A DNA stretch of 64,000 nt from DASVFB01 sp963815965 (GTDB lineage Bacteria > Actinomycetota > Thermoleophilia > Gaiellales > Gaiellaceae). The notes under the pieces were generated by a model. The model worked only from the letters and a program-made list of their open reading frames with translations, was not told where the DNA came from and did no database searches. The translations under genes and the position numbers were made by a program. The DNA lies in assembly GCA_963815965.1 (NCBI GenBank), contig CAWFIT010000004.1, positions 1 to 64,000 on the forward strand. The letters are read 5' to 3'. Below are positions 16,559 to 25,760 of the stretch, piece after piece (positions within the stretch are counted from its first letter, which is position 1; each line of letters starts with the position of its first letter).

Positions 16559-19312
16559 ATGGCAGACGGGATCATCGACAGGCGCGAGGAACTAGCGGCG
16601 CTGACTCGATTCGTCGAGGCCGTGCCTTCCGGCGGGCAGGCGTTGCTGATCGAGGGCGACGCGGGAATCGGCAAGACCGCGCTCTGGCGTGAGGGGTTGC
16701 GAACTGCGCGCGACAGCGGGTTCCGTGTACTCGCGTCGCGTTCGGCCGCCGCCGAGACCCAGTTCGCATTCGCAACCGTCGGTGACCTGTTCACGGCGAC
16801 GCTGGATGAAGCGCTGCCTGCGCTGGCGACGGTACAGCGACGTTCGCTCGAGATCGCATTGCTGCTACGCGAGCCCGATGGCCCGCCGCCCGAGCCACGC
16901 GTGCTCGGGCTCGCGCTGGTCTCTGTCGTACGAGCGCTCGCTCGGGAAGGGCCGCTACTCGTCGCGCTCGACGATGTGCAGTGGCTGGACGCCAGTTCGG
17001 CGGAGATTCTCAGGTTCATGCTCAGGCGACTGGACGACCAGCCGGTCGGCCTTCTCGCAACCGTGCGTGGGCGGCCCGTCCAGGCGCCGCTGGAGCTCGA
17101 TCGCGCGTTCACGGCCTTCGAGCGGCTCCTGATCAAGCCCCTCTCCCTCGGAGCGACTCATCGGCTTCTCTGGGAGCGACTGTCGCTGAACCTCCCGCGT
17201 CCGAACCTCGTGCGCGTTCACGAGGCCGCCGGCGGGAATCCGTTCTACTCACTGGAGTTGGGTCGCGCGCTCGTGGAGGGGACCATCCGCGAAGACAGCG
17301 GCCACATCTCCCTGCCCGAGAGCCTTCAGAGCGTTGTCGCGGAACGACTCGACACGTTGCCCGCGCACGTGCACGACACGCTCGTTGCCGTTGCCGCCCT
17401 TGCCGCGCCGACGGTGACTCTGTTGGAGCCGCTCGCAGCTTCTGTCGTCAACGACATCGAGCGTGCCCAGAGCCGAGCGGTGCTGGAGCTCGACGGCGAC
17501 CGGATCCGCTTCACCCATCCGCTCCTCGCGCCCACCTGCTACTCCAGGATGCCGCTTCACCGGAGACGTCGCCTGCATCGCCGTCTCGCCGATCTGGACG
17601 TCGATCTCGAAGAACGTGCGCGCCATCTCGCCATCGCGGCGACCGGCCCGGACCGAGAGGTCGCGCTGGCTCTCGATACGGGAGCGGCCCACGCCCATGC
17701 TCGCGGCGCCGCGCTCGCGGCAGCCGAGCTCGCCGAGCTGGCGGTTGCACTGACCCCAGCAGACGCGGTGGACGAGATCAATCTGCGCCGCATCAGAGCA
17801 GCCGAGCAGTCAATGGTTGCCGGCGATACGGCAAGAGCCTCCGGCCTGCTCGAGGATGCCGTCCGCTCCTCGCCGCCAGGCCCGGTTCGAGCCGAGGCGC
17901 TCAGTCGCCTCGGGTGGGTCCGCGCGGAAACCGACGGGTTCCGCGCGGCGGAGGGCCTCTGCAACCGCGCACTTGCCGAGCCGGGCCTCGAGATTCGCGA
18001 GCAGGTCGACATTCTGCGCCGGCTTGCGTGGATGGCCGCCGCAGGGAGAGGCAGCCTGGATGGCATTCGGTATGCGGAAGCCGGACTCGGACTCGCGGAG
18101 CAGGTGGCCGACCCGGAGCAACTCGCTGCCAGCCTCGCAACCGTTGCCGAGCTGACCTTCTGGCGTACCGGCCGCATCCACCGAGACATGCTCGAACGTG
18201 CGATCGAGCTTGAACGAACCGCCGGCGTTGACGGGAACGCACGGCCGACGCTCGCGCGGCTGCTTGCCCTGGCGAACCGCTTCGACGAGGCGCGCGCCGT
18301 CTGGACGGAACTGATCGCGGAGAGAATGGAGCAAGCCGATCCCGGGGTCGTCGGTTTCTTGATGTTCCGCGCCAGAATGGAAGTCGCGTCCGGCGCGTGG
18401 GACGAGGCGGCGCGCCTGTGCGATCAGGGGATCGAGCTAGCTCAGCAGACCGGCCGCGAGATGAGCGGGTCGCTGTGTCTGATGGTCTTGGCAGAGATCG
18501 ACGCCTACCGGGGCGAAGCAGAGAAAGCGCGAAGAGAGATTCCGGAGATGCTCGGAGTCGCCGCAGGCGTTGGCTACTCCGGCGCAATCCATCGGCTGAC
18601 CCGTGCCCTTGCGTCGCTCGAGCTCTCCTGCGGCGACGCAGGTGCAAGCTGGCGGCTGACCGCTCCGCTCTTCGCGAACGTCACCGAGCTGGACGAAGTC
18701 CTCGCCAAGCTCGCGGGCTCGGTCGGAATCGAGACGCTCATCGGCGTCGACGATCTTCCCGAGGCGGAAAGGCTATTGCGCCTGCTCGACGAACACGCCG
18801 CTGAATCCGACACCGGGCTCCGTCTGCTCGACGGCCGTTCCCGGGGACTTCTTCTTGCCGCGCGAGGAAACCATCGGCAGGCGATCGAAGTCCTCCAGGC
18901 GGCGGTCGTCGAGCCCGATCCACCGCAAGAGGCGGATCCGCTCGAGCTCGCCAGGACGCTGCTCGCGCTCGGCACCGTGCAGCGCCGCGCACAGCACAAG
19001 CGCGAAGCGCGCGAGACACTCGAACTGGCTGCCGGGACGTTCGAGCGGCTTGGCGCGCGTCTCTGGGAGGCGAAGGCGCGCGCCGAGCTGCGGCGGATCG
19101 GCGGACGGACCGGATCGCACAGCGAGCTGTCGGAGACCGAGCGGCGGATCGTCGAGCTGGTCGTCGCCGGCCGCAGGAACCGCGAGGTGGCGGCCGAGCT
19201 GAGCCTCAGCCCAAACACGGTCGCGTGGAACCTCTCGAAGGTCTATCGCAAGCTCGGAGTCAGCTCACGAACGGAGCTCGCGGCGCGCGTAGCTGCAACT
19301 GCTCGGGAGTAA
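16559..19312 (+). CDS. LuxR-family transcriptional regulator with AAA ATPase (LAL)
   Basis: A 917-residue large ATP-binding LuxR regulator. Walker A is 'GDAGIGKT' (residues 33-40), Walker B 'LLVALDDVQWLD'. A long TPR-like helical middle (about residues 330-840) follows, then a LuxR HTH 'LSETERRIVELVVAGRRNREVAAELSLSPNTV' (key parts) and 'VYRKLGVSSRTEL' at the C-terminus. LALs typically activate secondary-metabolite, sugar or stress genes on binding nucleotide and inducer. ATG 16559 is chosen since the AAA domain starts right after it; ATG 16511 lies upstream. A second LAL is at 40715-43582. Confidence 0.9.
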   Translation: MADGIIDRREELAALTRFVEAVPSGGQALLIEGDAGIGKTALWREGLRTARDSGFRVLASRSAAAETQFAFATVGDLFTATLDEALPALATVQRRSLEIALLLREPDGPPPEPRVLGLALVSVVRALAREGPLLVALDDVQWLDASSAEILRFMLRRLDDQPVGLLATVRGRPVQAPLELDRAFTAFERLLIKPLSLGATHRLLWERLSLNLPRPNLVRVHEAAGGNPFYSLELGRALVEGTIREDSGHISLPESLQSVVAERLDTLPAHVHDTLVAVAALAAPTVTLLEPLAASVVNDIERAQSRAVLELDGDRIRFTHPLLAPTCYSRMPLHRRRRLHRRLADLDVDLEERARHLAIAATGPDREVALALDTGAAHAHARGAALAAAELAELAVALTPADAVDEINLRRIRAAEQSMVAGDTARASGLLEDAVRSSPPGPVRAEALSRLGWVRAETDGFRAAEGLCNRALAEPGLEIREQVDILRRLAWMAAAGRGSLDGIRYAEAGLGLAEQVADPEQLAASLATVAELTFWRTGRIHRDMLERAIELERTAGVDGNARPTLARLLALANRFDEARAVWTELIAERMEQADPGVVGFLMFRARMEVASGAWDEAARLCDQGIELAQQTGREMSGSLCLMVLAEIDAYRGEAEKARREIPEMLGVAAGVGYSGAIHRLTRALASLELSCGDAGASWRLTAPLFANVTELDEVLAKLAGSVGIETLIGVDDLPEAERLLRLLDEHAAESDTGLRLLDGRSRGLLLAARGNHRQAIEVLQAAVVEPDPPQEADPLELARTLLALGTVQRRAQHKREARETLELAAGTFERLGARLWEAKARAELRRIGGRTGSHSELSETERRIVELVVAGRRNREVAAELSLSPNTVAWNLSKVYRKLGVSSRTELAARVAATARE

Positions 19313-19330
19313 ATCCACAGATTCGCGCGG

Positions 19331-20089
19331 TTGATGGCAGAGGGTCCGCGCGGGATCGTGGACGCAATGCCGACCTACCTCGTCGAGCGATACCTCCCCG
19401 GACGCGACCGCGCTTGGCTGGAAGCAGCTCTCGCGCGGCTTCCGAGGGAACGAAGCGGGGTTGCGTATCTCGGCTCGACCTACGTCCCGGCGGACGACTC
19501 GTGCTTCTGCCGGTTCGAGGCCGAGACCGCAGACGACGTCAGAGACGCCAACGACGTCGCCCGAGTGCCGTTCGCACGGATCGTGGCAACAACGGAGCTC
19601 GGCATCGGCCAGACCGTGCCTCACCAACGAAGGAGGTCGATCATGAAGCGCAGCTTGTTCCTGCTCCTGGCGATCGCCGCCGCGGCAGTCATCGCGACCG
19701 CGAGCTCGGCTCACGGCCAGGCCCCACCACTGAAGCCGCACAAAGGCGCGCTCCACGTGACGAAGGAATGCTCGGAATATCACGGCGCCGTCGGGGAGTT
19801 CTGCACGATTACGTCCTCGAACATCGACGTGATCCAGCCCGGCATGCAGGTCGTGTATCTCCAGGCCCTCTCTCAGGACGGCACGCTGGACAGCGACCTC
19901 GCCATCTCCGCCGGACACGGGAGCGTCACGATCGGCCACGTCGTGCTGAACGGCGCGACGAGCCAGATCACGTTCTTGGGCGGAACCGGCGACTTCGCCG
20001 GGTTCCACGCCGAAGCCGTCGTCTCGGTTGATGGGACCGGACTCTGGCACTGGGACGGGACCTACAGCTTCAGTCCGCGCGGCGCCTGA
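19331..20089 (+). CDS. DUF4242-like domain reading in frame into a secreted beta-barrel protein
   Basis: One uninterrupted frame of 252 codons encodes two different proteins. The N-terminal part, from ATG 19367, is a DUF4242-like ferredoxin-fold domain ('MPTYLVERYLPG', 'CFCRFEAETADDVRDAN'). Its end is followed without a stop by a basic stretch and then a signal peptide. The second part, from ATG 19643, has its own strong AAGGAGG site and is listed separately. A bifunctional fusion would place a signal peptide in mid-protein, so two products from one frame, or a lost stop codon, are more likely. The frame begins 18 bases after the LAL regulator stop. Confidence 0.65.
   Translation: MMAEGPRGIVDAMPTYLVERYLPGRDRAWLEAALARLPRERSGVAYLGSTYVPADDSCFCRFEAETADDVRDANDVARVPFARIVATTELGIGQTVPHQRRRSIMKRSLFLLLAIAAAAVIATASSAHGQAPPLKPHKGALHVTKECSEYHGAVGEFCTITSSNIDVIQPGMQVVYLQALSQDGTLDSDLAISAGHGSVTIGHVVLNGATSQITFLGGTGDFAGFHAEAVVSVDGTGLWHWDGTYSFSPRGA
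19643..20089 (+). CDS. Secreted allene-oxide-cyclase-barrel/dirigent-like protein
   Basis: The nested start ATG 19643 has AAGGAGG six bases upstream and gives a 148-residue protein with a clear signal peptide ('RSLFLLLAIAAAAVIATASSAHG'-like, cleavage after 'AHG'). The mature part has the beta-barrel pattern 'GHGSVTIGHVVLNG...GGTGDFAGF', ending 'GLWHWDGTYSF'. This resembles the allene oxide cyclase barrel-like/dirigent superfamily in bacterial secreted proteins. Three cysteines are present. Biochemical role unknown. A bidirectional terminator follows at 20116-20139. Confidence 0.7.
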   Translation: MKRSLFLLLAIAAAAVIATASSAHGQAPPLKPHKGALHVTKECSEYHGAVGEFCTITSSNIDVIQPGMQVVYLQALSQDGTLDSDLAISAGHGSVTIGHVVLNGATSQITFLGGTGDFAGFHAEAVVSVDGTGLWHWDGTYSFSPRGA

Positions 20090-20115
20090 CAACGCCGATT
20101 ACCGACGACATGCGA

Positions 20116-20139
20116 AAAGCCCCGCTCAGGCGGGGCTTT
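20116..20139. terminator. Bidirectional terminator hairpin
   Basis: Ten-pair stem AAAGCCCCGC (20116-20125) with its complement at 20130-20139, loop TCAG, with A and T runs on the outer ends. It lies between converging genes; the universal stress protein stop codon lies in the hairpin. Confidence 0.85.
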
Positions 20140-20590
20140 CGTTCCCGCCTCGGTAGCGAACGATGGCGATCGGGCAGTGTGCGCGCTGCGCGACGTCATG
20201 GCTCACGGAACCGAGCATCAGTCGCTTCGGAGTGCTCAGGCCTCGTGATCCGACGACCAGCAGCGACGCGTCCGCGGCTTGCTCGAGGAGGACGGCAGCA
20301 GGCCCGCCCTCCTCTGCAACGGCTTCGATCATCAATGACTCACCCTGCAGGTGCTCGAGGGCGGCGCTGAGGACGGCCTCCGCATCCTGCTCGGCTTTCT
20401 CGAAAGCGTCCGGGGTAGGCGAAAAGGCCTCTCCGATGTACCCGGACGCAGACGGCTCCCAGGCGCAGACGATCCTGAGCAGTGCTCCGCGCATCTTCGC
20501 CTCCTCGGCGGCGAACTGAAGTGCAGCCTCGGACTCCCGAGAGCCGTCGACTCCGACGACGACCGGTCGGGAGACCAACTCCTCGCTCAC
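20126..20590 (-). CDS. Universal stress protein (UspA family)
   Basis: A 154-residue single UspA domain. The N-terminal 'VVVGVDGSRESEAAL' and the C-terminal ATP-binding motif G-2x-G-9x-G(S) in 'VVGSRGLSTPKRLMLGSVS', followed by 'CPIAIVR', are all present. This suggests a nucleotide-binding type. GTG 20590 overlaps the MFS exporter stop by four bases (GTGA), so it is translated as the second gene of a two-gene unit. USPs modulate survival under stress; the partner here is unknown. Confidence 0.9.
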   Translation of the reverse strand: MSEELVSRPVVVGVDGSRESEAALQFAAEEAKMRGALLRIVCAWEPSASGYIGEAFSPTPDAFEKAEQDAEAVLSAALEHLQGESLMIEAVAEEGGPAAVLLEQAADASLLVVGSRGLSTPKRLMLGSVSHDVAQRAHCPIAIVRYRGGNESPA

Positions 20591-22017
20591 TCGAGCGACC
20601 CCTGCGGCTCGGCCACATTCACCTTGTGAGCGCGATGCGGTCTGCGGGACGGCACTGCGAGCGACGCCGCGACGCTTGCGGCAAGCACTCCGGCCATCAC
20701 GAAGAACGTGACCGTGTAGCCGTGCTCCGACGGATACCCGTTGGCCAGCAGACTGGCGGCGAGGAGGCTCGCGGCGACCTGGCCGCCGATCGCACCGCCG
20801 ATCGTGCGCATGACCGCATTCATCCCGGTGGCGACTCCCGTCTGGTCGGGCCTCACTGCTTCCACGATCAGGTTCGCCAGCGACGCGAATGCGAATCCGA
20901 CGCCGATCCCGAGCAATACGGAGGCGGCGTAGAACTCCCAGTGGCTCGAGTGCGCAAAGGAGAGGACCACGAATGCGAGCATCGTGATGGCGGCACCAAG
21001 AACGAGAGGCACCTTCGAGCCGTACACCCTCGAGAGCCGACCGCTGAACGGGGCGGCGACCAACATCATCACGGTCGAGGGGATGAGAAACAGGCCGGAC
21101 TGGGTGACCGACGAGCCGAAGCCGTAGCCGTTCGACGCCGGCGTCTGCACGAACTGCGGGATCAGCACGAAAGCGCTGAAGAGCCCGAAGCCGATGAGGA
21201 ATCCGGCCAGGTTCGTAGACCAGACCGGCCGAAGCCGCATCATCTGCATGTCCACGAGCGCACTCGCCGTCCGCGCCTCGACGACGACCCATGCAGCTCC
21301 AGCCACGGCGGCAACCGCGAGCAGCCCGATCGTTCGCGCGGACGTCCACCCCCACCGGGGCGCCTCGCTGATCGCGAGTAAGAGGCAGACGAGCCAGAAG
21401 GAGAGCAAGGTGGCTCCTAGCCAATCGACCGAGCCCGGCGCTCGGATCGGCGACTCGGGGATGAACAGCATGGTCGCGATCGCCGTTACGGCGATGACGA
21501 AGCAGGGGATCCAGAAGAGCCAGTGGTAGCCGAGGTTGTCGAGGATCGGACCGGCGAGCACGATTCCCAGACCGCCGCCTATCCCGAGCAGACCTGAGAT
21601 GAGTGCGATCCCGCCGGCCACGCGCTCGCGCGGAAACTCGTCGCGGATGATTCCGAAGGCGAGCGGGAAAAGCGCGCCGCCGATGCCTTGAATCGTCCGT
21701 GCAGCAATCAACACCGGCAGGGTCGTTGCGAGGGCGGCGACGAGCGAGCCGCCACCCAGTCCGGCCAGAACGACGAGGAGTGTCCGCTTCTTTCCGAACA
21801 TGTCGCCAAGGCGACCCACGATCGGCGTCGCGACCGAGGCTGAGAGCAGGTAGGCGGTGAACACCCACGTCACGCCGGTCGGCGTCGTGCCGAGGTCGTG
21901 CTGCAGGGTCGGAAGCGCAGGCACGACGAGGGACTGCAGCATTGCGTAGGCCGCACAGCCGAGAGCCAGCACCGCGAGCACAAGGCGAGGACGGGATGCA
22001 ACTCCGCCGTCTGTCAT
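20587..22017 (-). CDS. MFS transporter, DHA2 (14-TM) family
   Basis: A 476-residue major facilitator with about 14 hydrophobic segments. The DHA2/EmrB signatures are visible: 'FTAYLLSASVATPIVGRLGDMFGKK' (motif A region) and 'GIGGGLGIVLAGPI' (motif C-like). Such proteins export drugs or metabolites with a proton antiport. It is divergent from the heme peroxidase gene (about 90-base gap) and coupled to a UspA protein. Substrate unknown. Confidence 0.88.
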   Translation of the reverse strand: MTDGGVASRPRLVLAVLALGCAAYAMLQSLVVPALPTLQHDLGTTPTGVTWVFTAYLLSASVATPIVGRLGDMFGKKRTLLVVLAGLGGGSLVAALATTLPVLIAARTIQGIGGALFPLAFGIIRDEFPRERVAGGIALISGLLGIGGGLGIVLAGPILDNLGYHWLFWIPCFVIAVTAIATMLFIPESPIRAPGSVDWLGATLLSFWLVCLLLAISEAPRWGWTSARTIGLLAVAAVAGAAWVVVEARTASALVDMQMMRLRPVWSTNLAGFLIGFGLFSAFVLIPQFVQTPASNGYGFGSSVTQSGLFLIPSTVMMLVAAPFSGRLSRVYGSKVPLVLGAAITMLAFVVLSFAHSSHWEFYAASVLLGIGVGFAFASLANLIVEAVRPDQTGVATGMNAVMRTIGGAIGGQVAASLLAASLLANGYPSEHGYTVTFFVMAGVLAASVAASLAVPSRRPHRAHKVNVAEPQGSLE

Positions 22018-22104
22018 GTACGTCCCCCGCGCAAGGACGATGAACCCTACTCCGCGCGGCTGTCAAGCTATGTGCGTGGCTCAGCGTCACCTCGGACGGC
22101 AGCG

Positions 22105-24006
22105 GTGATTCCGATGCGGAACGTCGCGGCCGGCGCGGCGGCAATGTGCGCGCTGGCCGGCTTGGCGGGGGTCGCCACGGCCTCGCCGACGCGAACGCTC
22201 GACGGAAGAGGGAACAACGTACGCCATCCGACCTGGGGGGAGGCGGGGGCGCGTTACCTCCGCATCGCCGTGCCGGCGTACGCGGACGGGATCGGTCGCA
22301 TGGTGACCGGGCCGCCCGCGCGGTTCATCAGCAACCGGATCTTCAACGACGTCGGGCAGAACCTGTTCTCCGAGAACGACGTCACGCAGTGGGGCTGGGT
22401 CTGGGGACAGTTCCTCGACCACGACTTCGGCCTCCGAGACGAGCGCGTGATCGAGATCCAACCGATCGGGTTCAGCGCCGCAGATCCCCTCGAGTCGTTC
22501 CGAAACGACTTCAACGCGATCGACTTCTGGCGCACTCCGCCGGCACCCGACACGGGTGTGACGACGCCGCGGCAGTACGTCAATCGGCTGAGCAGCTACA
22601 TCGACGCGTCGAATGTCTACGGCATCACCGCGAAGCGGCTGGACTGGCTGCGCGTCGGGAAGGTCGACGGCCTGCCCGCTGACAACTCGCCGAAACTCCT
22701 GCTGACCAAGGGATACCTGCCGCGAGTGGACGCGCGCGGCGACCCGAAGAATGCGCCTGCGACGGACTTGTTCGGTGCGCTCGTCGCGACGCCGCAGAAC
22801 GCGATCGTCGCCGGAGACACCCGCGCGAACGGCAACGTTGGACTGACCGCGGTTCACACGCTCTTCGCGCGCGAGCACAACCGCATCGTGCGCCTGCTTC
22901 CCTCCAGGCTCTCGGCGGAGCAGCGGTTCCAGATTGCGCGACGGGTCGTCGGGGCGGAGGAGCAGTACATCACCTACACGCAGTTCCTACCCGCGCTCGG
23001 CGTTAGCCTCCATCCGTACCGCGGTTACAACCGCGCGACGAACGGCACCCTCTCGAACGAGTTCGCCGAAGTCGGCTTCAGGGCGCACAGCATGATCAAC
23101 GGCGACCTTCACGTCACCGAGCGCGCGGGCCGGTGGTCGGCCCTGCAGTTGGCTGCGTTCGCATCGGGGGGCATCGACGTGGCATCGCACGACGGTCTCG
23201 TGACGCTCGACATCCCGCTCGTCGTCGCGTTGGGCAACCCGACACTCCTCGAGCGCGTCGGCGTCGGGCCGGTTTCGCAAGCGCTCGCCTCGGAGCGTGA
23301 GTACAGCAACGACGAGCAGATCGACGATGCGCTGAGGAGCGTTCTCTTCCGCGTCCCGAAGCCCGGTGTCACCGACCCGCGAGCATGCGAGCTGCCCGTG
23401 CTCGATCCGCGATGCTTCACCGGCGTGCAGGACCTCGGCGCGGTTGATGTCGAACGTGCACGCGACCACGGCATCCCCACGTACAACGCCCTCCGCCAGG
23501 CGTACGGGCTCGCGCCGCAGGCGTCGTTCGCTGAAATCACGGGCGAATCAAACGACCCAGCCGATGCCAGCTTGCTCAACACGCCGGCAGGTCTCGCGTT
23601 CGTCGAGCTCCGCGATCGAAACGGCAATTCGATTCCGCTGGGCAGCCCTTCGGCGCAGCAGGATGCGGTCACCGGCGTTCGGCGTACAACTCTCGCCGCC
23701 CGGCTGCAAGCCGTTTACGGAGACGTGAGCAAGCTCGACGCGTTCGTGGGGATGATGTGCGAGCGCCACGTGCACGGCACAGAGTTCGGCGACCTGCAGT
23801 TGGCCATCTGGCAGCGGCAGTTCGAGGCGCTTCGCGACGGCGATCGGTTCTTTTATGCGAACGACTCGGCGCTGGTGGACATCAAGCGACGCTACGGCAT
23901 CTCGTTCCGCCGCACCCTCGCGCAAGTGATCGCGCAAGACAGCGACGGACACGTGCAATCGAACGTCTTCCGAATGGTCTCGCCCCGTGGAAGACTGTCC
24001 CGGTGA
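22105..24006 (+). CDS. Secreted animal-type heme peroxidase family protein
   Basis: A protein of about 630 residues of the peroxidase-cyclooxygenase superfamily (PF03098). An N-terminal signal peptide ('AAGAAAMCALAGLAGVATAS') precedes the core. The distal His lies in 'WGQFLDHDFG' (about residue 103 from ATG 22114), with a Ca2+-binding Asp next to it. 'TAVHTLFAREHNRI' is the conserved substrate-channel helix and 'FRAHSMI' holds the proximal His. GTG 22105 or ATG 22114 is the start. The enzyme probably oxidises halides or phenols outside the cell using H2O2. The following small gene overlaps by four bases. Confidence 0.9.
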   Translation: MIPMRNVAAGAAAMCALAGLAGVATASPTRTLDGRGNNVRHPTWGEAGARYLRIAVPAYADGIGRMVTGPPARFISNRIFNDVGQNLFSENDVTQWGWVWGQFLDHDFGLRDERVIEIQPIGFSAADPLESFRNDFNAIDFWRTPPAPDTGVTTPRQYVNRLSSYIDASNVYGITAKRLDWLRVGKVDGLPADNSPKLLLTKGYLPRVDARGDPKNAPATDLFGALVATPQNAIVAGDTRANGNVGLTAVHTLFAREHNRIVRLLPSRLSAEQRFQIARRVVGAEEQYITYTQFLPALGVSLHPYRGYNRATNGTLSNEFAEVGFRAHSMINGDLHVTERAGRWSALQLAAFASGGIDVASHDGLVTLDIPLVVALGNPTLLERVGVGPVSQALASEREYSNDEQIDDALRSVLFRVPKPGVTDPRACELPVLDPRCFTGVQDLGAVDVERARDHGIPTYNALRQAYGLAPQASFAEITGESNDPADASLLNTPAGLAFVELRDRNGNSIPLGSPSAQQDAVTGVRRTTLAARLQAVYGDVSKLDAFVGMMCERHVHGTEFGDLQLAIWQRQFEALRDGDRFFYANDSALVDIKRRYGISFRRTLAQVIAQDSDGHVQSNVFRMVSPRGRLSR

Positions 24007-24206
24007 GCTTCGTCCGCCGGATACGCCTGTGGTGGAACAGGGACAAGCTGCAGCTAGTGGAGGAAGATGCGCAGCTGCCGGAGCACGAGCGTGAAGTCGA
24101 CGAGCAGGATTTCGAGGGGAAGATCGACGATGTGCGCGTCCAGGAGTACTACAGCCCTGCCGGCACCGACTTCGAACGCGACTCCGAACCGCCGCGCCAC
24201 CCCTAG
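24003..24206 (+). CDS. Small acidic conserved-type protein downstream of the peroxidase
   Basis: A 67-residue product starting at GTG 24003, overlapping the peroxidase stop by GTGA, which argues for translational coupling. It has an amphipathic basic N-terminus ('FVRRIRLWWNRDKLQ') followed by a highly acidic part ('EEDAQLPEHEREVDEQDFE', 19 residues) and a short tail. No signal peptide or known domain. It may bind the membrane surface through the Trp-rich start. Unknown function. Confidence 0.5.
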   Translation: MSFVRRIRLWWNRDKLQLVEEDAQLPEHEREVDEQDFEGKIDDVRVQEYYSPAGTDFERDSEPPRHP

Positions 24207-24223
24207 TCGCGGCGTTCAACTCA

Positions 24224-24252
24224 TTGACATAGTGATGACGACGCGGATAACC
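24224..24252 (+). promoter_or_regulatory. Putative sigma70-type promoter for the repeat protein gene
   Basis: A perfect -35 TTGACA (24224-24229) is followed after 17 bases by ATAACC (24247-24252), or after 16 by GATAAC, in an AT-richer patch. The start codon is 32 bases downstream. The paralogous gene at 39077 also has TTGACA with 17-base spacing. Confidence 0.5.
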
Positions 24253-24283
24253 TCCGCGCCGACAGCGATTCCGGGGAGGGTCG

Positions 24284-25451
24284 GTGACGTCACAGTTCTC
24301 GTGGATGGGTCGTGGAGCGCGTCGACGTCGGTCGCCGCTTCCTCTTGCCGTGCTGCTGATCGCTGCCGCGAGCGTGCTGGCGGGCCCCGGCGCAGCTGCG
24401 CCGTCCGCCGACGTCGAGATCACGCTCGCGATCACCGGAACGCTCGGCATGAACAGCTGGTACACGAGCAACGTGACTGTCAACTGGGTCGTGACAGGCG
24501 CCGCCAACTCAAGCGGCTGCGACGCGAAGACGCTCACGGCCGACACGTCGGGTGTCACGCTCACGTGCTCGGCATCGAACCTCGACGGCACGTCGAGTGC
24601 CAGCAAGAGTCGCACGTTCAAGATCGACAAGACCCCGCCGGCCGTCACGGCCACCCCTGCCCGCCCCGCGGACAAGAACGGGTGGTACAACCATCCGCTG
24701 GCCGTGAAGTTCTCGGGCACCGACGCGACTTCGGGCATCGGCGCGTGCACGTCCGCCGACTACAAAGGTCCCGACGATCCGAGCGCGGCTGTCCCCGGAT
24801 CGTGCACGGACGTGGCCGGGAACACGGGTGCGTCGAAGTTCGCGCTCGAGTACGACGCCACTCCGCCGAGCCTCGCGAGGCTCAGCGTCAAGGCCGGCGA
24901 TCGCACGGCCAAGCTCGCATGGACCGTGTCGGCTGACACGCGGACGATCGAGGTCATACGTCGGCCCGGCGCGCGCGGCTCCGCCAAGACCACGATCTAC
25001 CGCGGTCGCGCGACGGGTTTTCAGGACAGGCGGTTGGCCATCGGGACGCGGTACCGGTACATGGTGAAGGCGCTCGACCAGGCAGGGAACGCTGCGTCGA
25101 AGGCCGCGGCACTCACCGCGACTGGGCCCCTCCTCAGTCCGCTCCCCGGCGGGAGCGTGTCGTCGCCGCCGCTGCTTACGTGGACCCGTTGTGAGCGGAG
25201 CCAGTTACTACAACGTCCAGCTCGTCCGGGGGACGAAGATCCTCAGCGTGTGGCCGCGCCGGCCCAGCTTCCGCCTCCCGCGTTCATGGACCTTCGACGG
25301 AAACCGCTACCAGCTGAGCCCCGGGACGTATCACTGGTACGTGTGGCCCGGCTATGGGAGCCGGTCGTCCAGCAAGTACGGCCGGCTGCTCGGCGGCAGC
25401 TCGTTCACCGTGCGTGAAAACACGTCGCGCAGGGCGAAGAAGCAGGGCTGA
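24284..25451 (+). CDS. Secreted Ig-like/FN3 surface protein, frameshifted near the 3' end
   Basis: A signal peptide ('PLAVLLIAAASVLAGPGAAA') is followed by Ig-like modules with paired cysteines ('GWYNHPLAVKFSGTDATSG', 'GSCTDVAGNTG'), an FN3-like region and a C-terminal domain. The first frame loses homology at 25188 and the C-terminal domain ('ASYYNVQLVRGTKIL', 'YHWYVWPGYG') continues in another frame to 25451. Removing one T of the TT at 25189-25190 restores 'WTRVSGASYYN', equal in length to 'WTPVAHASYYN' in the paralogue at 39077-40696. It is either a sequencing insertion or a true frameshift. Probably a cell-surface or matrix protein. Confidence 0.75.
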
Positions 25452-25473
25452 CTCACAAGGGGCGCGACGCGGT

Positions 25474-25689
25474 CTAGTTGACGACCCAGACGAGCGCGGT
25501 TACGAGCCACGCCAGCAGTAGAAGCGCGAGCACCCAGAGCAGAAACGCAGCCTCGCTGACCGGTAGCCAGCCGAGCTCCGTCTCCCGCATGAGGAACCAC
25601 GTGCGCCTCTCGGCACCGGCTTCTCGTTCACCGGTCGGGCCGCCTTCGAGCCCGCGTGCTTCGATCGTCTTCTCCGGCTGCTCGTCCAT
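25474..25689 (-). CDS. Small membrane protein with C-terminal anchor
   Basis: A 71-residue product starting at ATG 25689, with a hydrophilic N-terminal half ('DEQPEKTIEARGLEGGPTG') and a single strong C-terminal helix 'AAFLLWVLALLLLAWLVTALVW', quoted in part. It lies 71 bases downstream of the sugar transferase gene on the same strand. No known family. A tail-anchored role in the polysaccharide machinery is possible. Confidence 0.45.
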   Translation of the reverse strand: MDEQPEKTIEARGLEGGPTGEREAGAERRTWFLMRETELGWLPVSEAAFLLWVLALLLLAWLVTALVWVVN

Positions 25690-25760
25690 GCTCGTCGGCC
25701 GATTGTACGCGCGCCGCAGGGCGGACGACGACCGCCGCACCGACGGCTCGAGGCACGGCG

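Noticed and set aside
20591..22144. Extended frame upstream of the universal stress protein
   Set aside because: It is the off-frame of the MFS exporter; the real start is GTG 20590.
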